Of a stretch of DNA of 64,000 bases, positions 24,711 to 33,189 are shown in pieces (positions within the stretch are counted from its first letter, which is position 1; each line of letters opens with the position of its first letter). The notes below the pieces were generated by a model. That model worked only from the letters and a program-made list of their open reading frames with translations. It was not told the origin of the DNA and ran no database searches. Source of the DNA: CAVZMO01 sp963776195 (GTDB lineage: Bacteria > Nitrospirota > Thermodesulfovibrionia > Thermodesulfovibrionales > SM23-35); contig CAVZMO010000024.1 of assembly GCA_963776195.1 (NCBI GenBank), forward strand, positions 1 to 64,000. Reading direction: 5' to 3'. The translations under genes and the position numbers were made by a program.

Positions 24711-24908
24711 TTACGTGCCTGCTGATCTTCTGCGAGGGATCATATCTAATTTCTTTTCTGTTCCTCCGAGTTTTGCGAGTCTCTTACTGCTTTCTTTCGC
24801 TATCAGTGCTTCGAGGCCAAGTCTGACAAGGGACGTTTTCTCCTTGATACCAGTCAACTTTGCTGCTTTGTCAAGTAATCTGTCTTCTATGTTGAGTGTG
24901 GTCCTCAT
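24711..24908 (-). CDS. vapB: VapB-type ribbon-helix-helix antitoxin
   Basis: A 65-residue antitoxin starting MRTTLNIEDRLLDKAAKLTG, the typical beta strand and helices of a ribbon-helix-helix DNA-binding domain, followed by EKTSLVRLGLEALIAKES and a basic tail that should wrap VapC. It precedes vapC and likely autoregulates the pair. Confidence 0.87.
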   Translation of the reverse strand: MRTTLNIEDRLLDKAAKLTGIKEKTSLVRLGLEALIAKESSKRLAKLGGTEKKLDMIPRRRSAGT

Positions 24909-25170
24909 AAATTTCCCCTTCCATCAATATATTTTATATGTATTAGTATGCATTAATCGTATGTATTTTTCAAGTGTCGTTTAGTTCTTTTGACAGATAC
25001 CGACAGTCAGCCGCCGGGGCACAAACGCCAGGAATAAGAACGAAAGAGCGTTATTCCTGTGCTGGCATGAAGTGAAGTGCACTCCCTTTATATGGTTCAT
25101 GACAATTCGTCTTTGAGTATATCTCTTTATTTCCGATACCTCGGCAATCTTTCTGTCATACCGAACCAAG

Positions 25171-26100
25171 AGGGTCAGGTCTTTCATGTTGCTATTTTCT
25201 CACGCGCCCTGATCAATCTGCTTACGGTTGAATAATGTAACCCCAGGTAATCGGCGATCTCTTTCTGAGTGTACCCGTGTTCAACTATTGCGTCGTACAT
25301 AAGTTTATTCCTCTTCTCTTTATCTTTTTCCATCTGAGCTGGGAAAAGGGCGTCAAGTCCGGGCCGGTTCAGATATCTCTGCTGCTTCGGTATTTCCTGT
25401 ATGTCCCGCCGACCTCTTATATATTCCATCAATTGCCTTACGTACTCTTCTTCTCCAAGGACGCTCTGTCCCTTCACACTCTTCCATATCTTCTCTCCTC
25501 CAATGCCTGCCCTGACAAAATCTCGATAGCCCCTTTCCGCCTGTCCTCTTTTGGCGCCGAATTGCCCTAATATCCAATCTACTGTCAGGCATTGGTGCGG
25601 TTTTCTCTTTCCTGCTGTACTATTAAAGCTGCTCCATTTCCACTCTCCAGAATCTCCCACCGCCTTCGCTCTCACCGGATTTAATACTACATATCGACAC
25701 ACTTCCAAAAGATGGCTTTCTTTTTCAATAAGGATAGATTTGTATCTACCCTGAAATATGTGCCCCACTCGACGATGCCTTCTATTATAACTCTGGGTAT
25801 ATAGACCATTTAGCTGTCTCATCCCTTTTGAAAGATTACCATCAAGCGTTTCTACTATGAGATGATAGTGGTTATCCATCAGGCAATAGGCATGGCAGAG
25901 CCAATTGTATTTTCGATTTACTTCTGCAAGGATATCGAGAAATTTCAACCGGTCCCCGTCATCTTTGTAAATAGGTTTTCGTGCATTTCCACGTGTGGTT
26001 ACGTGGTAGACTGCTCCATCGTATTGGATTCGTAGTGGCCGCGCCATGGGCCAACTATAACATACTCCTTACGAAATAGCAATATGAAAGACCTGACCCT
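25171..26100. mobile_element. RAYT transposase gene flanked by 27-bp inverted repeats
   Basis: AGGGTCAGGTCTTTCAT begins the left arm (25171-25197); the right arm (26074-26100) is its inverse, 26 of 27 bases matching. Between them lies one transposase gene. The transposase stop codon falls inside the left arm and its start is 27 bp from the right arm. This defines a ~930-bp unit, with no target duplication seen, as expected for single-strand HUH transposition. Confidence 0.8.
25184..26047 (-). CDS. REP-associated tyrosine transposase (RAYT, Y1 HUH family)
   Basis: A 287-residue single-strand transposase related to IS200/IS605 TnpA. N-terminal MARPLRIQYDGAVYHVTTRGNARKPIY, HUH pair in DNHYHLIVE, GHIFQGRYKSILIE, and the catalytic-Tyr helix CRYVVLNPVRA are all present. 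A C-terminal helix-turn-helix (GYTQKEIADYLGLHYSTVSRLI) is common in the larger bacterial RAYTs. Such proteins nick hairpin repeat DNA. It lies within a 27-bp inverted repeat. Confidence 0.92.
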   Translation of the reverse strand: MARPLRIQYDGAVYHVTTRGNARKPIYKDDGDRLKFLDILAEVNRKYNWLCHAYCLMDNHYHLIVETLDGNLSKGMRQLNGLYTQSYNRRHRRVGHIFQGRYKSILIEKESHLLEVCRYVVLNPVRAKAVGDSGEWKWSSFNSTAGKRKPHQCLTVDWILGQFGAKRGQAERGYRDFVRAGIGGEKIWKSVKGQSVLGEEEYVRQLMEYIRGRRDIQEIPKQQRYLNRPGLDALFPAQMEKDKEKRNKLMYDAIVEHGYTQKEIADYLGLHYSTVSRLIRAREKIAT

Positions 26101-26123
26101 TATGACTTATGACTCTTCCATGG

Positions 26124-26741
26124 CTAGTCCAGTGCCGCAACATCAGTTCTCTTGTGCGCCACACCGACCACCCTGGTCGAACCAAGGGCAAAGCCATTCT
26201 GGGATACGACAAGACCTGCTTGAGCTATCTTGTGGGAGAGTTCCACCCATGTGAACTGGGCCTCGGGCGGATGATTTGTCAGCAAACGCATGAGAGGACT
26301 CATTGTGAAAGATGCAAGAAGCTCCATGAAGAAGAAGCGCCCTTCGTACTTGAGCACCCTCGCTATCTCACGAAGAGCGGTATCGTTGTCGGGAATATGG
26401 TGCAATGCTCCGAAATCAAACACCGCATCGAAGCAGTCGTCGGGAGATGGAATCTTCGTTGCACTTCCTTCATACACTCTGACTCGTGAATGATACCTTT
26501 GTTCTAACCGTAGCCTGGCCAAATGGACTTGGTCGGGGTCAAAATCGAAAGCCTCAACCGTGGCAGGGCGAAAGACATCAAGGATGATTTCAACTCCTGC
26601 ACCACGGCCACAGCCGAGTTCAATCACTCGTCCATTTGATACATCTCCACCGAGTTGGCGCATCAGAAGAGCCTCCTTCCGCTGTTTTGGTGGACGGAAG
26701 AAGCTATTCATAAACAATTTTTCGAACCAGTTCAGTTTCAT
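26124..26741 (-). CDS. Class I SAM-dependent methyltransferase
   Basis: A 205-residue methyltransferase: motif I VIELGCGRGAGVE (res ~40-52), acidic motif II VEAFDFDPDQ, CFDAVFDFGALHHI (motif post-II/III) and ALREIARVLKYEGRFFFMELL. The fold is Methyltransf_11/25-like. Substrate unknown. It stands alone in the accessory island. Confidence 0.8.
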   Translation of the reverse strand: MKLNWFEKLFMNSFFRPPKQRKEALLMRQLGGDVSNGRVIELGCGRGAGVEIILDVFRPATVEAFDFDPDQVHLARLRLEQRYHSRVRVYEGSATKIPSPDDCFDAVFDFGALHHIPDNDTALREIARVLKYEGRFFFMELLASFTMSPLMRLLTNHPPEAQFTWVELSHKIAQAGLVVSQNGFALGSTRVVGVAHKRTDVAALD

Positions 26742-26789
26742 ATGAAATCTCCCTTATTCTAAGCCGAACGACTTATGAGATAGGAAGCC

Positions 26790-26870
26790 GAACGAGATAC
26801 ATCAGCCGCAGGGGAAATCAGGCTTGAATGAAAACCAAACCAGGTTTAAACCCTGTCGGCTGGATGTTTT
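26790..26870. repeat. Hairpin downstream of the DUF2442 gene
   Basis: The gap 26742-26879 holds ACATCAGCCGCAGGGG (from ~26799) and CCCTGTCGGCTGGATGT (to ~26870), which pair as a ~16-bp stem with single-base bulges, plus the inner palindrome GGTTTAAACC. It may end DUF4160-DUF2442 transcription or belong to the mobile DNA of the island. Confidence 0.45.
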
Positions 26871-26879
26871 TGTTAACCT

Positions 26880-27170
26880 TTATTTTATGCTCTTAGATTT
26901 CTTACCGTATCTTGAAGGTCTTCGAGCAGGTATACCGTAGAGCATACCTTCGGCGCTGATATCTTCGTCGATTTCTGGCCAATGTACCCCCTGACCATCC
27001 CCGATAAATTCATAATTGGCACGCTGTTCAGGTGTAGCCTCGGATAAACGCCATGACCACGCAAGAGGAACACTAATGACCCGCCCATCAACAAGATAAG
27101 CGGTAATTGTGTCTTTTGTAATATTTATTCTTTTAATTCTTACTTCCTGAAGTTGCACCGCAGTGCTCAT
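26880..27170 (-). CDS. DUF2442 protein, probable antitoxin-like partner
   Basis: A 96-residue protein: VDGRVISVPLAWSWRLSEATPEQRANYEFIGDGQGVHWPEIDEDIS is the DUF2442 signature. The last ~15 residues are basic (RRPSRYGKKSKSIK). It overlaps the end of the DUF4160 gene by 38 bp, which implies translational coupling. This pairing recurs across bacteria and is suspected, not proven here, to be a toxin-antitoxin module. Confidence 0.82.
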   Translation of the reverse strand: MSTAVQLQEVRIKRINITKDTITAYLVDGRVISVPLAWSWRLSEATPEQRANYEFIGDGQGVHWPEIDEDISAEGMLYGIPARRPSRYGKKSKSIK

Positions 27171-27390
27171 ACCACGCCTCCATTATTTTATGCCTGTTTT
27201 TTTGAATGGTTTCCCGTATAGTATTGAGCTCTTTCGGTGTATAACCTTGATTCCGCGCCAATACAACGGGTTCCAGCCAGAACTTGCAAATCATCCTTTC
27301 TCTTTGGACATGCACGTGCATTTGCTCATTACAATCGAAGCTGTAAAAGAAAAAACGGTACGGTCCTGAAATATTCCTGATTGTTGGCAT
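27133..27390 (-). CDS. DUF4160 protein, probable toxin-like partner
   Basis: An 85-residue protein beginning MPTIRNISGPYRFFFYSFDCNEQMHVHVQRE, the DUF4160 signature including the HVHV motif. C-terminal half: ELNTIRETIQKNRHKIMEAWYEHCG. It is the first gene of a two-gene unit with DUF2442. No catalytic site is known for the family. Confidence 0.82.
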   Translation of the reverse strand: MPTIRNISGPYRFFFYSFDCNEQMHVHVQRERMICKFWLEPVVLARNQGYTPKELNTIRETIQKNRHKIMEAWYEHCGATSGSKN

Positions 27391-28112
27391 CGCTAATTAT
27401 ATGAATTATAGACGGACAACACGGCATCTGTCTATATTTTCTTTGTTATTATTGTTAGGTTAACGCGCCGGATGAGCGCGCGTCCTTTTGCGTGCTCGAT
27501 CCGATTGTTACCGCTCTCTATTTATTGCGGTTCTCAATCGGATTGTCACACCTCAAACACGCTCTGCTGTTCTATTCGGCGCGTTACCGCAGAGGCACGT
27601 AAGTAATGCCGTTTAAATTTGTCTCTATCATGTCTCTATTACGCCTTTATTGTCGTTTTTAATTTCACGCGGGCGTACCTTATGACCTGCCCGCGCTTGT
27701 TAATTTCAGCGCCAGTCCTTTGGACGCTGCGCTGTCGTACCTCTGCGGTAACATTAAAGCTTCTTTCTGAAGTTGATATCAAGAGTGCACAGAGATTTTT
27801 CAGAAAGCGCCAATTTCAGAAAGAAGCAAGTTGAACGAAGCCGCGACTGGCACCACCTATGGAATTCCAATTACTCCTTTCCTGTGCTTTCCTCTAGAAA
27901 TCGGATGCCGAATATAACGACCGGCGTGCGATCCTGAAGTAAATCCTACCCGTTGCAAGCATTGCCAAGAGATTAATGCCCCCCTCTTTGCTATGACTAT
28001 ACAGAAAGGCTGGAATTTTGGCAACAGTGAAGCGCGGCGAGAAACAATACAGTTTTCGCGGGGAGATTGTCGTATACGTTTTTGACCATTTCATAACGGT
28101 GTTATATCTCTT
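27391..28112. other. Gene-free stretch with nested palindromes
   Basis: No convincing gene in 722 bp. It contains a 124-bp imperfect palindrome (AACGCGCCGGAT at 27462 against ATTCGGCGCGTT ending 27585; inner arms 27499-27514 and 27527-27543), an inverted pair GTTACCGCAGAGGYACG (27583-27599 and 27736-27752), a CGCGGGC/GCCCGCG stem (~27688-27716), and a 17-bp pair with GCTTCTTTCTGAA (27759-27775 against 27811-27827). The part next to 28113 probably holds one end of the IS91-type element. Confidence 0.6.
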
Positions 28113-29312
28113 TCAAGGAGAACGGATGTTCTCTAGGGGGCGAAGGACCTCTTTGGAGCACATCCTTCCTTTACCGCAGACAGAACATTTTGAGATATCT
28201 ATGCCGGAGACCCGGAGCATTAATTCCTGCCAGGCAGGCATGTCTTTATGTGTTGTTGATTCAATGTCATCCTGGGCTATTTCAGTAACGCCCAGAAGCG
28301 AACGACATCCGGCAAGATTACTCTTTCGTTTCCTGCTCCCCAGGAGTCCGTAATACCTGATCTTCACAAACCTGTCCGGCAGGACATGGAGCAGGAACCT
28401 CCTTATAAACTCAACCGGATCCAGCGTCATGATCTTGTTTCGATTGTTATCGGCATAGTCGCGCCATAAGAAATAAATCCTTCCGTCCTCCATGTTCACG
28501 ATCCTATGATTAGCAATGGCAATCCTGTGAGTGTATCTGCCGAGGTACCGGAGTACTCCTTCAGCATTTTTAAACGGAGGTTTGCAGTACACAACCCACT
28601 CTTTCCCGTAGAGTCCCCTCATAAAGACTCTGAAGGCTCTCGCTTCCTTCAAGGTGGCAACAGTGCCCGGGAATGCCAGATCTCCCGAGTCGTAGTCTTT
28701 CTGGAGATAATCGAGGAACTTGCCTCTGAACAGCCGGGACAAAACCCTTACGGGAAGGAAGAACTTGCTTCGTGAGGGAAGCCACCTCTGTGCATCATCG
28801 GACAGGCCGCCGCCGGATACGATGCAATGGATGTGGGGATGGTCCATAAGATTTTGTCCCCAGGTATGCAAGATACCGATGAAGCCGATCTGCGCTCCGA
28901 GGTGCTTAGGGTTTTTTGCCAGTTCCTTAAGGGTCTCAGAGACTGAGCGAAACAGGATGTTGTAAAGAGTTTTGCGATTTCTTAAGGCGAGCGGATTAAG
29001 CTCAGCAGGGACGGTAAAAACAACATGGAAATAGGGGATGGGCAGAAGATCTTTCCTTCTTGCGTCAAGCCATTGTTCCTTTTTCAAAAACTGGCACTTC
29101 GGGCAGTGTCTGTTTCTGCAAGAATTGTAGGACACCCGTATGGCGCCGCAGGTATCACACTCATCCAGATGACCTCCGAGAGCTGCTGTCCGGCATACCT
29201 CAATCGCGCGCATGACGCGCAGGTGACCACGAGGCAAGGGATGTGTTTTCCGATAACCCGGGCCATATTGACGGAAGATATCCGCCACCTCGACGCTGCG
29301 AGATGTCTGCAT
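28113..29312 (-). CDS. IS91-family transposase (Y2 HUH type)
   Basis: A 399-residue rolling-circle transposase. N-terminal zinc ribbon (CDTCG...CRNRHCPKCQ, res ~53-81), HUH motif HPHIHCIVSGGG (res ~158), and paired catalytic tyrosines in YLGRYTHRIAIANHRI (Tyr-x3-Tyr). A second Cys cluster (CSVCGKGRMCSKE) is near the C-terminus. It looks full length and intact. IS91 elements move by single-strand rolling-circle transposition and can carry neighbouring DNA along. Confidence 0.92.
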   Translation of the reverse strand: MQTSRSVEVADIFRQYGPGYRKTHPLPRGHLRVMRAIEVCRTAALGGHLDECDTCGAIRVSYNSCRNRHCPKCQFLKKEQWLDARRKDLLPIPYFHVVFTVPAELNPLALRNRKTLYNILFRSVSETLKELAKNPKHLGAQIGFIGILHTWGQNLMDHPHIHCIVSGGGLSDDAQRWLPSRSKFFLPVRVLSRLFRGKFLDYLQKDYDSGDLAFPGTVATLKEARAFRVFMRGLYGKEWVVYCKPPFKNAEGVLRYLGRYTHRIAIANHRIVNMEDGRIYFLWRDYADNNRNKIMTLDPVEFIRRFLLHVLPDRFVKIRYYGLLGSRKRKSNLAGCRSLLGVTEIAQDDIESTTHKDMPAWQELMLRVSGIDISKCSVCGKGRMCSKEVLRPLENIRSP

Positions 29313-29331
29313 CGCGATGTCTGCCGGACTG

Positions 29332-30183
29332 CTATGCGGTCTGTTTGGCGGATAAGGGCGCTTTGTCGAGCGGGCTTGCTATCTGCGCAAGCTCCATCCG
29401 GCTGACGTGAAGATAGACAGTCGTTGTCTGTGGGGACTTATGCCCCAGGAGAAGTTGGATATGGTGCAGGTTTGCACCGGCCTCAAGCAGATGAGTCGCA
29501 AAGCTGTGCCTGAGGGTGTGAGCGCTGGCAGGCTTTGTAATCCCTGCACGCTTCTTTGCAGCCTTGAAGATGCTCTGAAGCGACCGGTCTGATATCGGGT
29601 TATTCTTCCCGTATCCCTCAAATAGCCATTCTGAAGGACGGTATTTCCTCCAATACTGTCTCAAAGTATCAAGAGCTACGTGGGAGAGTATGCTGTACCG
29701 GTCTTTGCCACCTTTGCCCTGTTGTATTCGTATCGTCATCCGCTTGCTGTCGATATCTGCAATCCTCAGATTGGCTGCTTCTCCTATTCGCAACCCTGCC
29801 GAGTAGATGACCATCAATATAGCCCTGTGTTTGATATTGTCCGTTGCGGCAAAAAGTGCCTCAATCTCTTCCCTGTCCAGGATAACAGGAAGTCTCTTCT
29901 TGGTCTTCAAATAGGGGATTTTCTCCATTACCCAACTGCGTTTCAGCGTTGTCTGATAGAAGAACTTTAGAGCTCCATAGTATTGTCGGACTGTCGAATC
30001 GGATGCCTTCTTTTCTTTCAAAAGATAAAGAAGGTACTTCTTGATTTCGTTCTCTCCAAGCTGATCAGGTGACTTCTTGAAATAACGGGCAAGTTCCCTT
30101 AGCCGTGTAAGATAAACCTCTTGCGTCCTTGCACTCAGCCCCCTTAACTGAAGATCCCTCTGCATCTGTTCTCTCAATGTCAT
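29332..30183 (-). CDS. Tyrosine recombinase (XerC/D-like integrase)
   Basis: A 283-residue phage-integrase-family recombinase with SAM-like core-binding domain (~1-90) and catalytic domain. Catalytic residues: Arg in YSAGLRIGEAANL, Lys in QGKGGKDR, HxxR in SAHTLRHSFATH, His in LLGHKSPQTT and Tyr in TVYLHVSRME. Its end is 19 bp from the IS91 transposase start, and both share a strand, so it is part of that element and not a house-keeping Xer protein. Confidence 0.9.
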   Translation of the reverse strand: MTLREQMQRDLQLRGLSARTQEVYLTRLRELARYFKKSPDQLGENEIKKYLLYLLKEKKASDSTVRQYYGALKFFYQTTLKRSWVMEKIPYLKTKKRLPVILDREEIEALFAATDNIKHRAILMVIYSAGLRIGEAANLRIADIDSKRMTIRIQQGKGGKDRYSILSHVALDTLRQYWRKYRPSEWLFEGYGKNNPISDRSLQSIFKAAKKRAGITKPASAHTLRHSFATHLLEAGANLHHIQLLLGHKSPQTTTVYLHVSRMELAQIASPLDKAPLSAKQTA

Positions 30184-30668
30184 GACAAAATCTCCTTTCC
30201 GCCACGGCGGACTCGCTGAGGCGAATAGATATCCGCCAGCTCATGCCGGCAGTACTACAGAAAAGAGATTCTATCGGGATTACGTTTATTCAACAAGTGG
30301 CGAGATTGCGTTGAAGCAAATAAATAGACAGGCTTATTTTATTGCAATGGGCGACTCATCGGAAGGCCACCGCGAAGCGGTTTAGTTCAACAATAATTAT
30401 ACGAACTTCCCGTCTTCTGCGATCATGGACAGAATATAGCACACATGGGGAATTGATGGGAAACAATAAATGAGTAAAATCAGTGGAAGAGAGTTATGCC
30501 GTTTCGCATTTTGTCCGTATTACCAGAAAAAGCGAAATTCGTACAATATAGATGTGTTGTCTTACAGTATGAATTATCCTTTAAAATCATCTCCACTATG
30601 TCATGCTCTTTCGTTGAGGCTTTCAGGAAGGAACGTTGCCCGCACCTTTCCATTCAAAGTGAAGAGGC
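30184..30668. other. Gap carrying the outer end of the IS91-type element
   Basis: A 485-bp stretch between the recombinase start and the GGDEF gene stop. No gene seen. The first ~200 bp are GC-rich with short dyads and may contain the element terminus; beyond ~30430 base composition returns to that of ordinary intergenic DNA. Confidence 0.4.
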
Positions 30669-32693
30669 TCAATTTCCTTCCATCCCTCTCCAGAGTACAC
30701 TCTGATTCCTTCCGTTCCCCTTCGCCTTATACAGCGCCTTATCCGCCTTATCGACAAGCTCTTCTTTTTTCATGGCCTCACCTTCATAAGTGGAGATGCC
30801 GATACTTACGGTTACGCTGAATGTATTCTCATCTGCCGTAAATTTTGTATTCATCACGGTTTTTCTCATTCTCTCGGCCATGTTCATGGCACCCTTTCCG
30901 TCGGTTCCGACCAATACCACTGCAAATTCCTCGCCTCCGTATCTCGCGGGGATGTCTATGTTTCTTATGGTCTTTTTAATCATATCGGCAACCCGCTTCA
31001 GCACCGAATCCCCTACCGGATGACCATAAGTGTCATTGACTTTCTTGAAGTAGTCGATATCGATAAGGAGTAATGAGAGGGGGTCCGAGAATCTTCCGAG
31101 ACGGTTAAATTCCTGTGCGAGCCTCTCCTGAAACTGTTTGTGATTGAATAGTCCTGTCAGTCCGTCCGTTATGGCCATCCGTTCTATCTCTGCATGAAAC
31201 CTGGCGTTAGCTATCGACGTTGATGCCTGGTTTCCCAGCACTGCCATGAGTCCGATCTGGTGAGGGCTTAATGCATTTCTCTTCTCTAAAAGGAGTGCGA
31301 GTATGCCCAGGAGATTTCTTTCATAAAACATCGGCAATAAAAACACAGAGTTGACATCGCCAATTTTGAAAGGCATGATCGGTGACCGGTAGTCTCTCAC
31401 ATCGGAAATATAGACATACTCCTTACTTTTCGCAGCCATATCGAGTACTGTGCCCTTTGCATTGAATATTTTGTTTTCCCGGGGAGAAAGGTCTTTCCCG
31501 TGTAATATCTCCACTTCCCTCCCTCTTACGATAAAGAATATTATTTCTGTTGGAGCTATCCTGTAAGCGCCTTCTATAAGGTTCTGCACAATGACGTTCT
31601 CGTTTAACGATGAAAGAAGCTTTGAACTCTCCTCATTCAATATCTTCAGTGTGTCATAGGAACGCTGTACCTGCGGGTAGACACGTTCCCTTTGAAGTAC
31701 CCTTGTGATCTGTTTTGAAAACATCTGGAGTGTATCACTGTCCGCGCTGCTGAAGGCGTGAACCCTTGCGCTGTCGGCGGACATTACCCCGAGAGGGAAA
31801 TTACCGTCCATGACGGGAACGGCGACAAGGGAAGATATCTTGTCTTTTTTTAAATATCCCGCCTCCTGCTTCCCTTCGATCAGATCGGATGATACAAAGG
31901 GTTTTTTCTCATCAACGCAACGGCGCAGCAGCCCCCCGTTCGAAGGTATGATACCTCCCGCGTCATCCGTTGAACATCTCAATTTCAAACTGCCGCCCGA
32001 ACTCATAAAAAGGTTCACAGAATCTGCAAACATCGCATTTTTTGCAACAACAAGGAGATCTTTCATTTCTTCTCCCGGACTGAACATTAACTCGATGTAA
32101 TGGGATATGATCTTCCCGTCACTCACAGAATTCGGCTCCGATTCGGGATATAGGGTTTCAACTGATTCTTTCCCTCTGGATGACGGCCACTTCCCGGGTT
32201 CGCTATCCGCTCTCCTTTTCAGAAGCAAGGATAAACCGACAGTGGTAATGAGAGACAAGATGAACGCTGCTTCCCCGGCAAAGGGGACTCCCCTCAAAAA
32301 ACTACTTAATTCAAGGAATGGGACCAGCAGCAAAACAGAAAGGACCGTTTTTTGTTCATAGAATGCGGTAAGAGACAGCAAAAAGGGGAAATAGGCCATT
32401 CGTAACCACGGTATTGCGAATGCCTGCGCAGAACCGGCGATGAGTAAAGCAAAGGACAGAAGAAATTCTACGGAACGAGTTTTTTCTTTTTTAATGATGT
32501 GGAAAAAAGAATAGATGGAAATAGTGGCTAAACAGCAGATGAACCACAGAAACTGTCTATTTAGGGGAAACTCCAAGAGCAGACCGAGATAGGTCAGAAA
32601 AAGGAGCAGAAAAGGGAAGTAGATTTTTATCCGGGAGCCCTGCCTCGCTTCATCTCCTCTTCCCTGAAGTATTTTTTGTAAAGTATTTCCCAC
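30669..32693 (-). CDS. GAF-GAF-GGDEF diguanylate cyclase, membrane-bound
   Basis: A 674-residue protein. About five hydrophobic helices (res ~25-160), a GAF domain (~200-330: MFADSVNLFMSS, GIIPSNGGLLRRCVDEKKPFV), a second GAF (~350-500: LNENVIVQNLIEGAYRI), then GGDEF (~505-670) with DGLTGLFNHKQF, IDIDYFKKVNDTYGHPVGD and the intact active site RYGGEEFAVVL. It should make cyclic di-GMP from GTP in response to a membrane or cytoplasmic signal. The start is GTG 32693, inside the DUF507 gene by 67 bp, so translation is probably coupled. Confidence 0.88.
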   Translation of the reverse strand: MGNTLQKILQGRGDEARQGSRIKIYFPFLLLFLTYLGLLLEFPLNRQFLWFICCLATISIYSFFHIIKKEKTRSVEFLLSFALLIAGSAQAFAIPWLRMAYFPFLLSLTAFYEQKTVLSVLLLVPFLELSSFLRGVPFAGEAAFILSLITTVGLSLLLKRRADSEPGKWPSSRGKESVETLYPESEPNSVSDGKIISHYIELMFSPGEEMKDLLVVAKNAMFADSVNLFMSSGGSLKLRCSTDDAGGIIPSNGGLLRRCVDEKKPFVSSDLIEGKQEAGYLKKDKISSLVAVPVMDGNFPLGVMSADSARVHAFSSADSDTLQMFSKQITRVLQRERVYPQVQRSYDTLKILNEESSKLLSSLNENVIVQNLIEGAYRIAPTEIIFFIVRGREVEILHGKDLSPRENKIFNAKGTVLDMAAKSKEYVYISDVRDYRSPIMPFKIGDVNSVFLLPMFYERNLLGILALLLEKRNALSPHQIGLMAVLGNQASTSIANARFHAEIERMAITDGLTGLFNHKQFQERLAQEFNRLGRFSDPLSLLLIDIDYFKKVNDTYGHPVGDSVLKRVADMIKKTIRNIDIPARYGGEEFAVVLVGTDGKGAMNMAERMRKTVMNTKFTADENTFSVTVSIGISTYEGEAMKKEELVDKADKALYKAKGNGRNQSVLWRGMEGN

Positions 32694-32911
32694 TCAGGAC
32701 TTCCCTCGACTATTTTTTTCGCAAATGATTGAAGTTTTCTCTTGGCGACGGAATCTATCTCTTCCCCTATTTTTAACTCTGATATGATGGCCCTTTTCAT
32801 CTCAGTCCGTATCTTGCCATCTTCTTCGACCGGTTCAACGAGCTTTCTCTCCAGAAGTCCTTTTAAGAGCACATGGCTGAGGTGCGAGATTTTGTCGTCA
32901 GAGAGCATCAT
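32627..32911 (-). CDS. DUF507 protein (copy 2)
   Basis: A 94-residue helical, charged protein: LSHVLLKGLLERKLVEPVEEDGKIRTEMKRAI, then VAKRKLQSFAKKIVEGSPEWEILYKKYF. This is the DUF507 pattern found in Nitrospirota, Aquificota and Desulfobacterota-type genomes. It overlaps the first DUF507 gene by 4 bp. Function unknown; position after rpsR links it to the ribosomal operon. Confidence 0.82.
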   Translation of the reverse strand: MMLSDDKISHLSHVLLKGLLERKLVEPVEEDGKIRTEMKRAIISELKIGEEIDSVAKRKLQSFAKKIVEGSPEWEILYKKYFREEEMKRGRAPG

Positions 32912-33189
32912 AGTACGAGGTTTCTTTCCTTTACCAGTTTCTGTTTCGTAAGTTCAAAAAGCCTTCGGTAGTCCATGCGGCCTTTCTCTATTTCCGAGGC
33001 GTGACCCTTCAGTATTTCTCTGACTTCTTCATTCAGCCTGTCTTCAACGGTAAGTTCATCAAGGATGAGTTTCGCCGTCTCGGACAGGATTTTTTCTTGA
33101 GGCGCTACCGGTTTAACGAGATTCTTTGATAGGATATTGTCTGTTATTTTTTTTGCTAAGAGAGGAACCCATGTCTTTGGGATCCTCAT
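32908..33189 (-). CDS. DUF507 protein (copy 1)
   Basis: A 93-residue paralogue: MRIPKTWVPLLAKKITDNILSKNLVKPVAP, VEDRLNEEVREILKGHASEIEKGRMDYRRLFELTKQKL. Same pattern as the next gene; the two are a tandem pair sharing a 4-bp ATGA-type overlap and probably form a heterodimer. Its start overlaps the rpsR stop region at 33189. Confidence 0.83.
   Translation of the reverse strand: MRIPKTWVPLLAKKITDNILSKNLVKPVAPQEKILSETAKLILDELTVEDRLNEEVREILKGHASEIEKGRMDYRRLFELTKQKLVKERNLVL

Larger units (their letters stand above)
28113..30183 (-). mobile_element. IS91-type element core with tyrosine recombinase
   Basis: Two adjacent minus-strand genes, a tyrosine recombinase (29332-30183) then a Y2 HUH transposase (28113-29312), 19 bp apart. 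The coordinates cover only the genes. The true ends (origin and terminus for rolling-circle transfer) should lie in 27840-28112 and 30184-30430 but could not be fixed. Confidence 0.75.

Noticed and set aside
24981..25187. A 68-residue frame after the RAYT gene
   Set aside because: Its first codons come from the 27-bp inverted repeat, and the rest shows no pattern or neighbour logic.
27462..27585. Integron attC site
   Set aside because: The fold is similar in size, but the ends do not fit RYYYAAC and GTTRRRY, and no integron integrase or cassette row is present.
27619..27834. A 71-residue frame in the palindrome region
   Set aside because: It runs through inverted repeats, lacks a ribosome site and matches no family.
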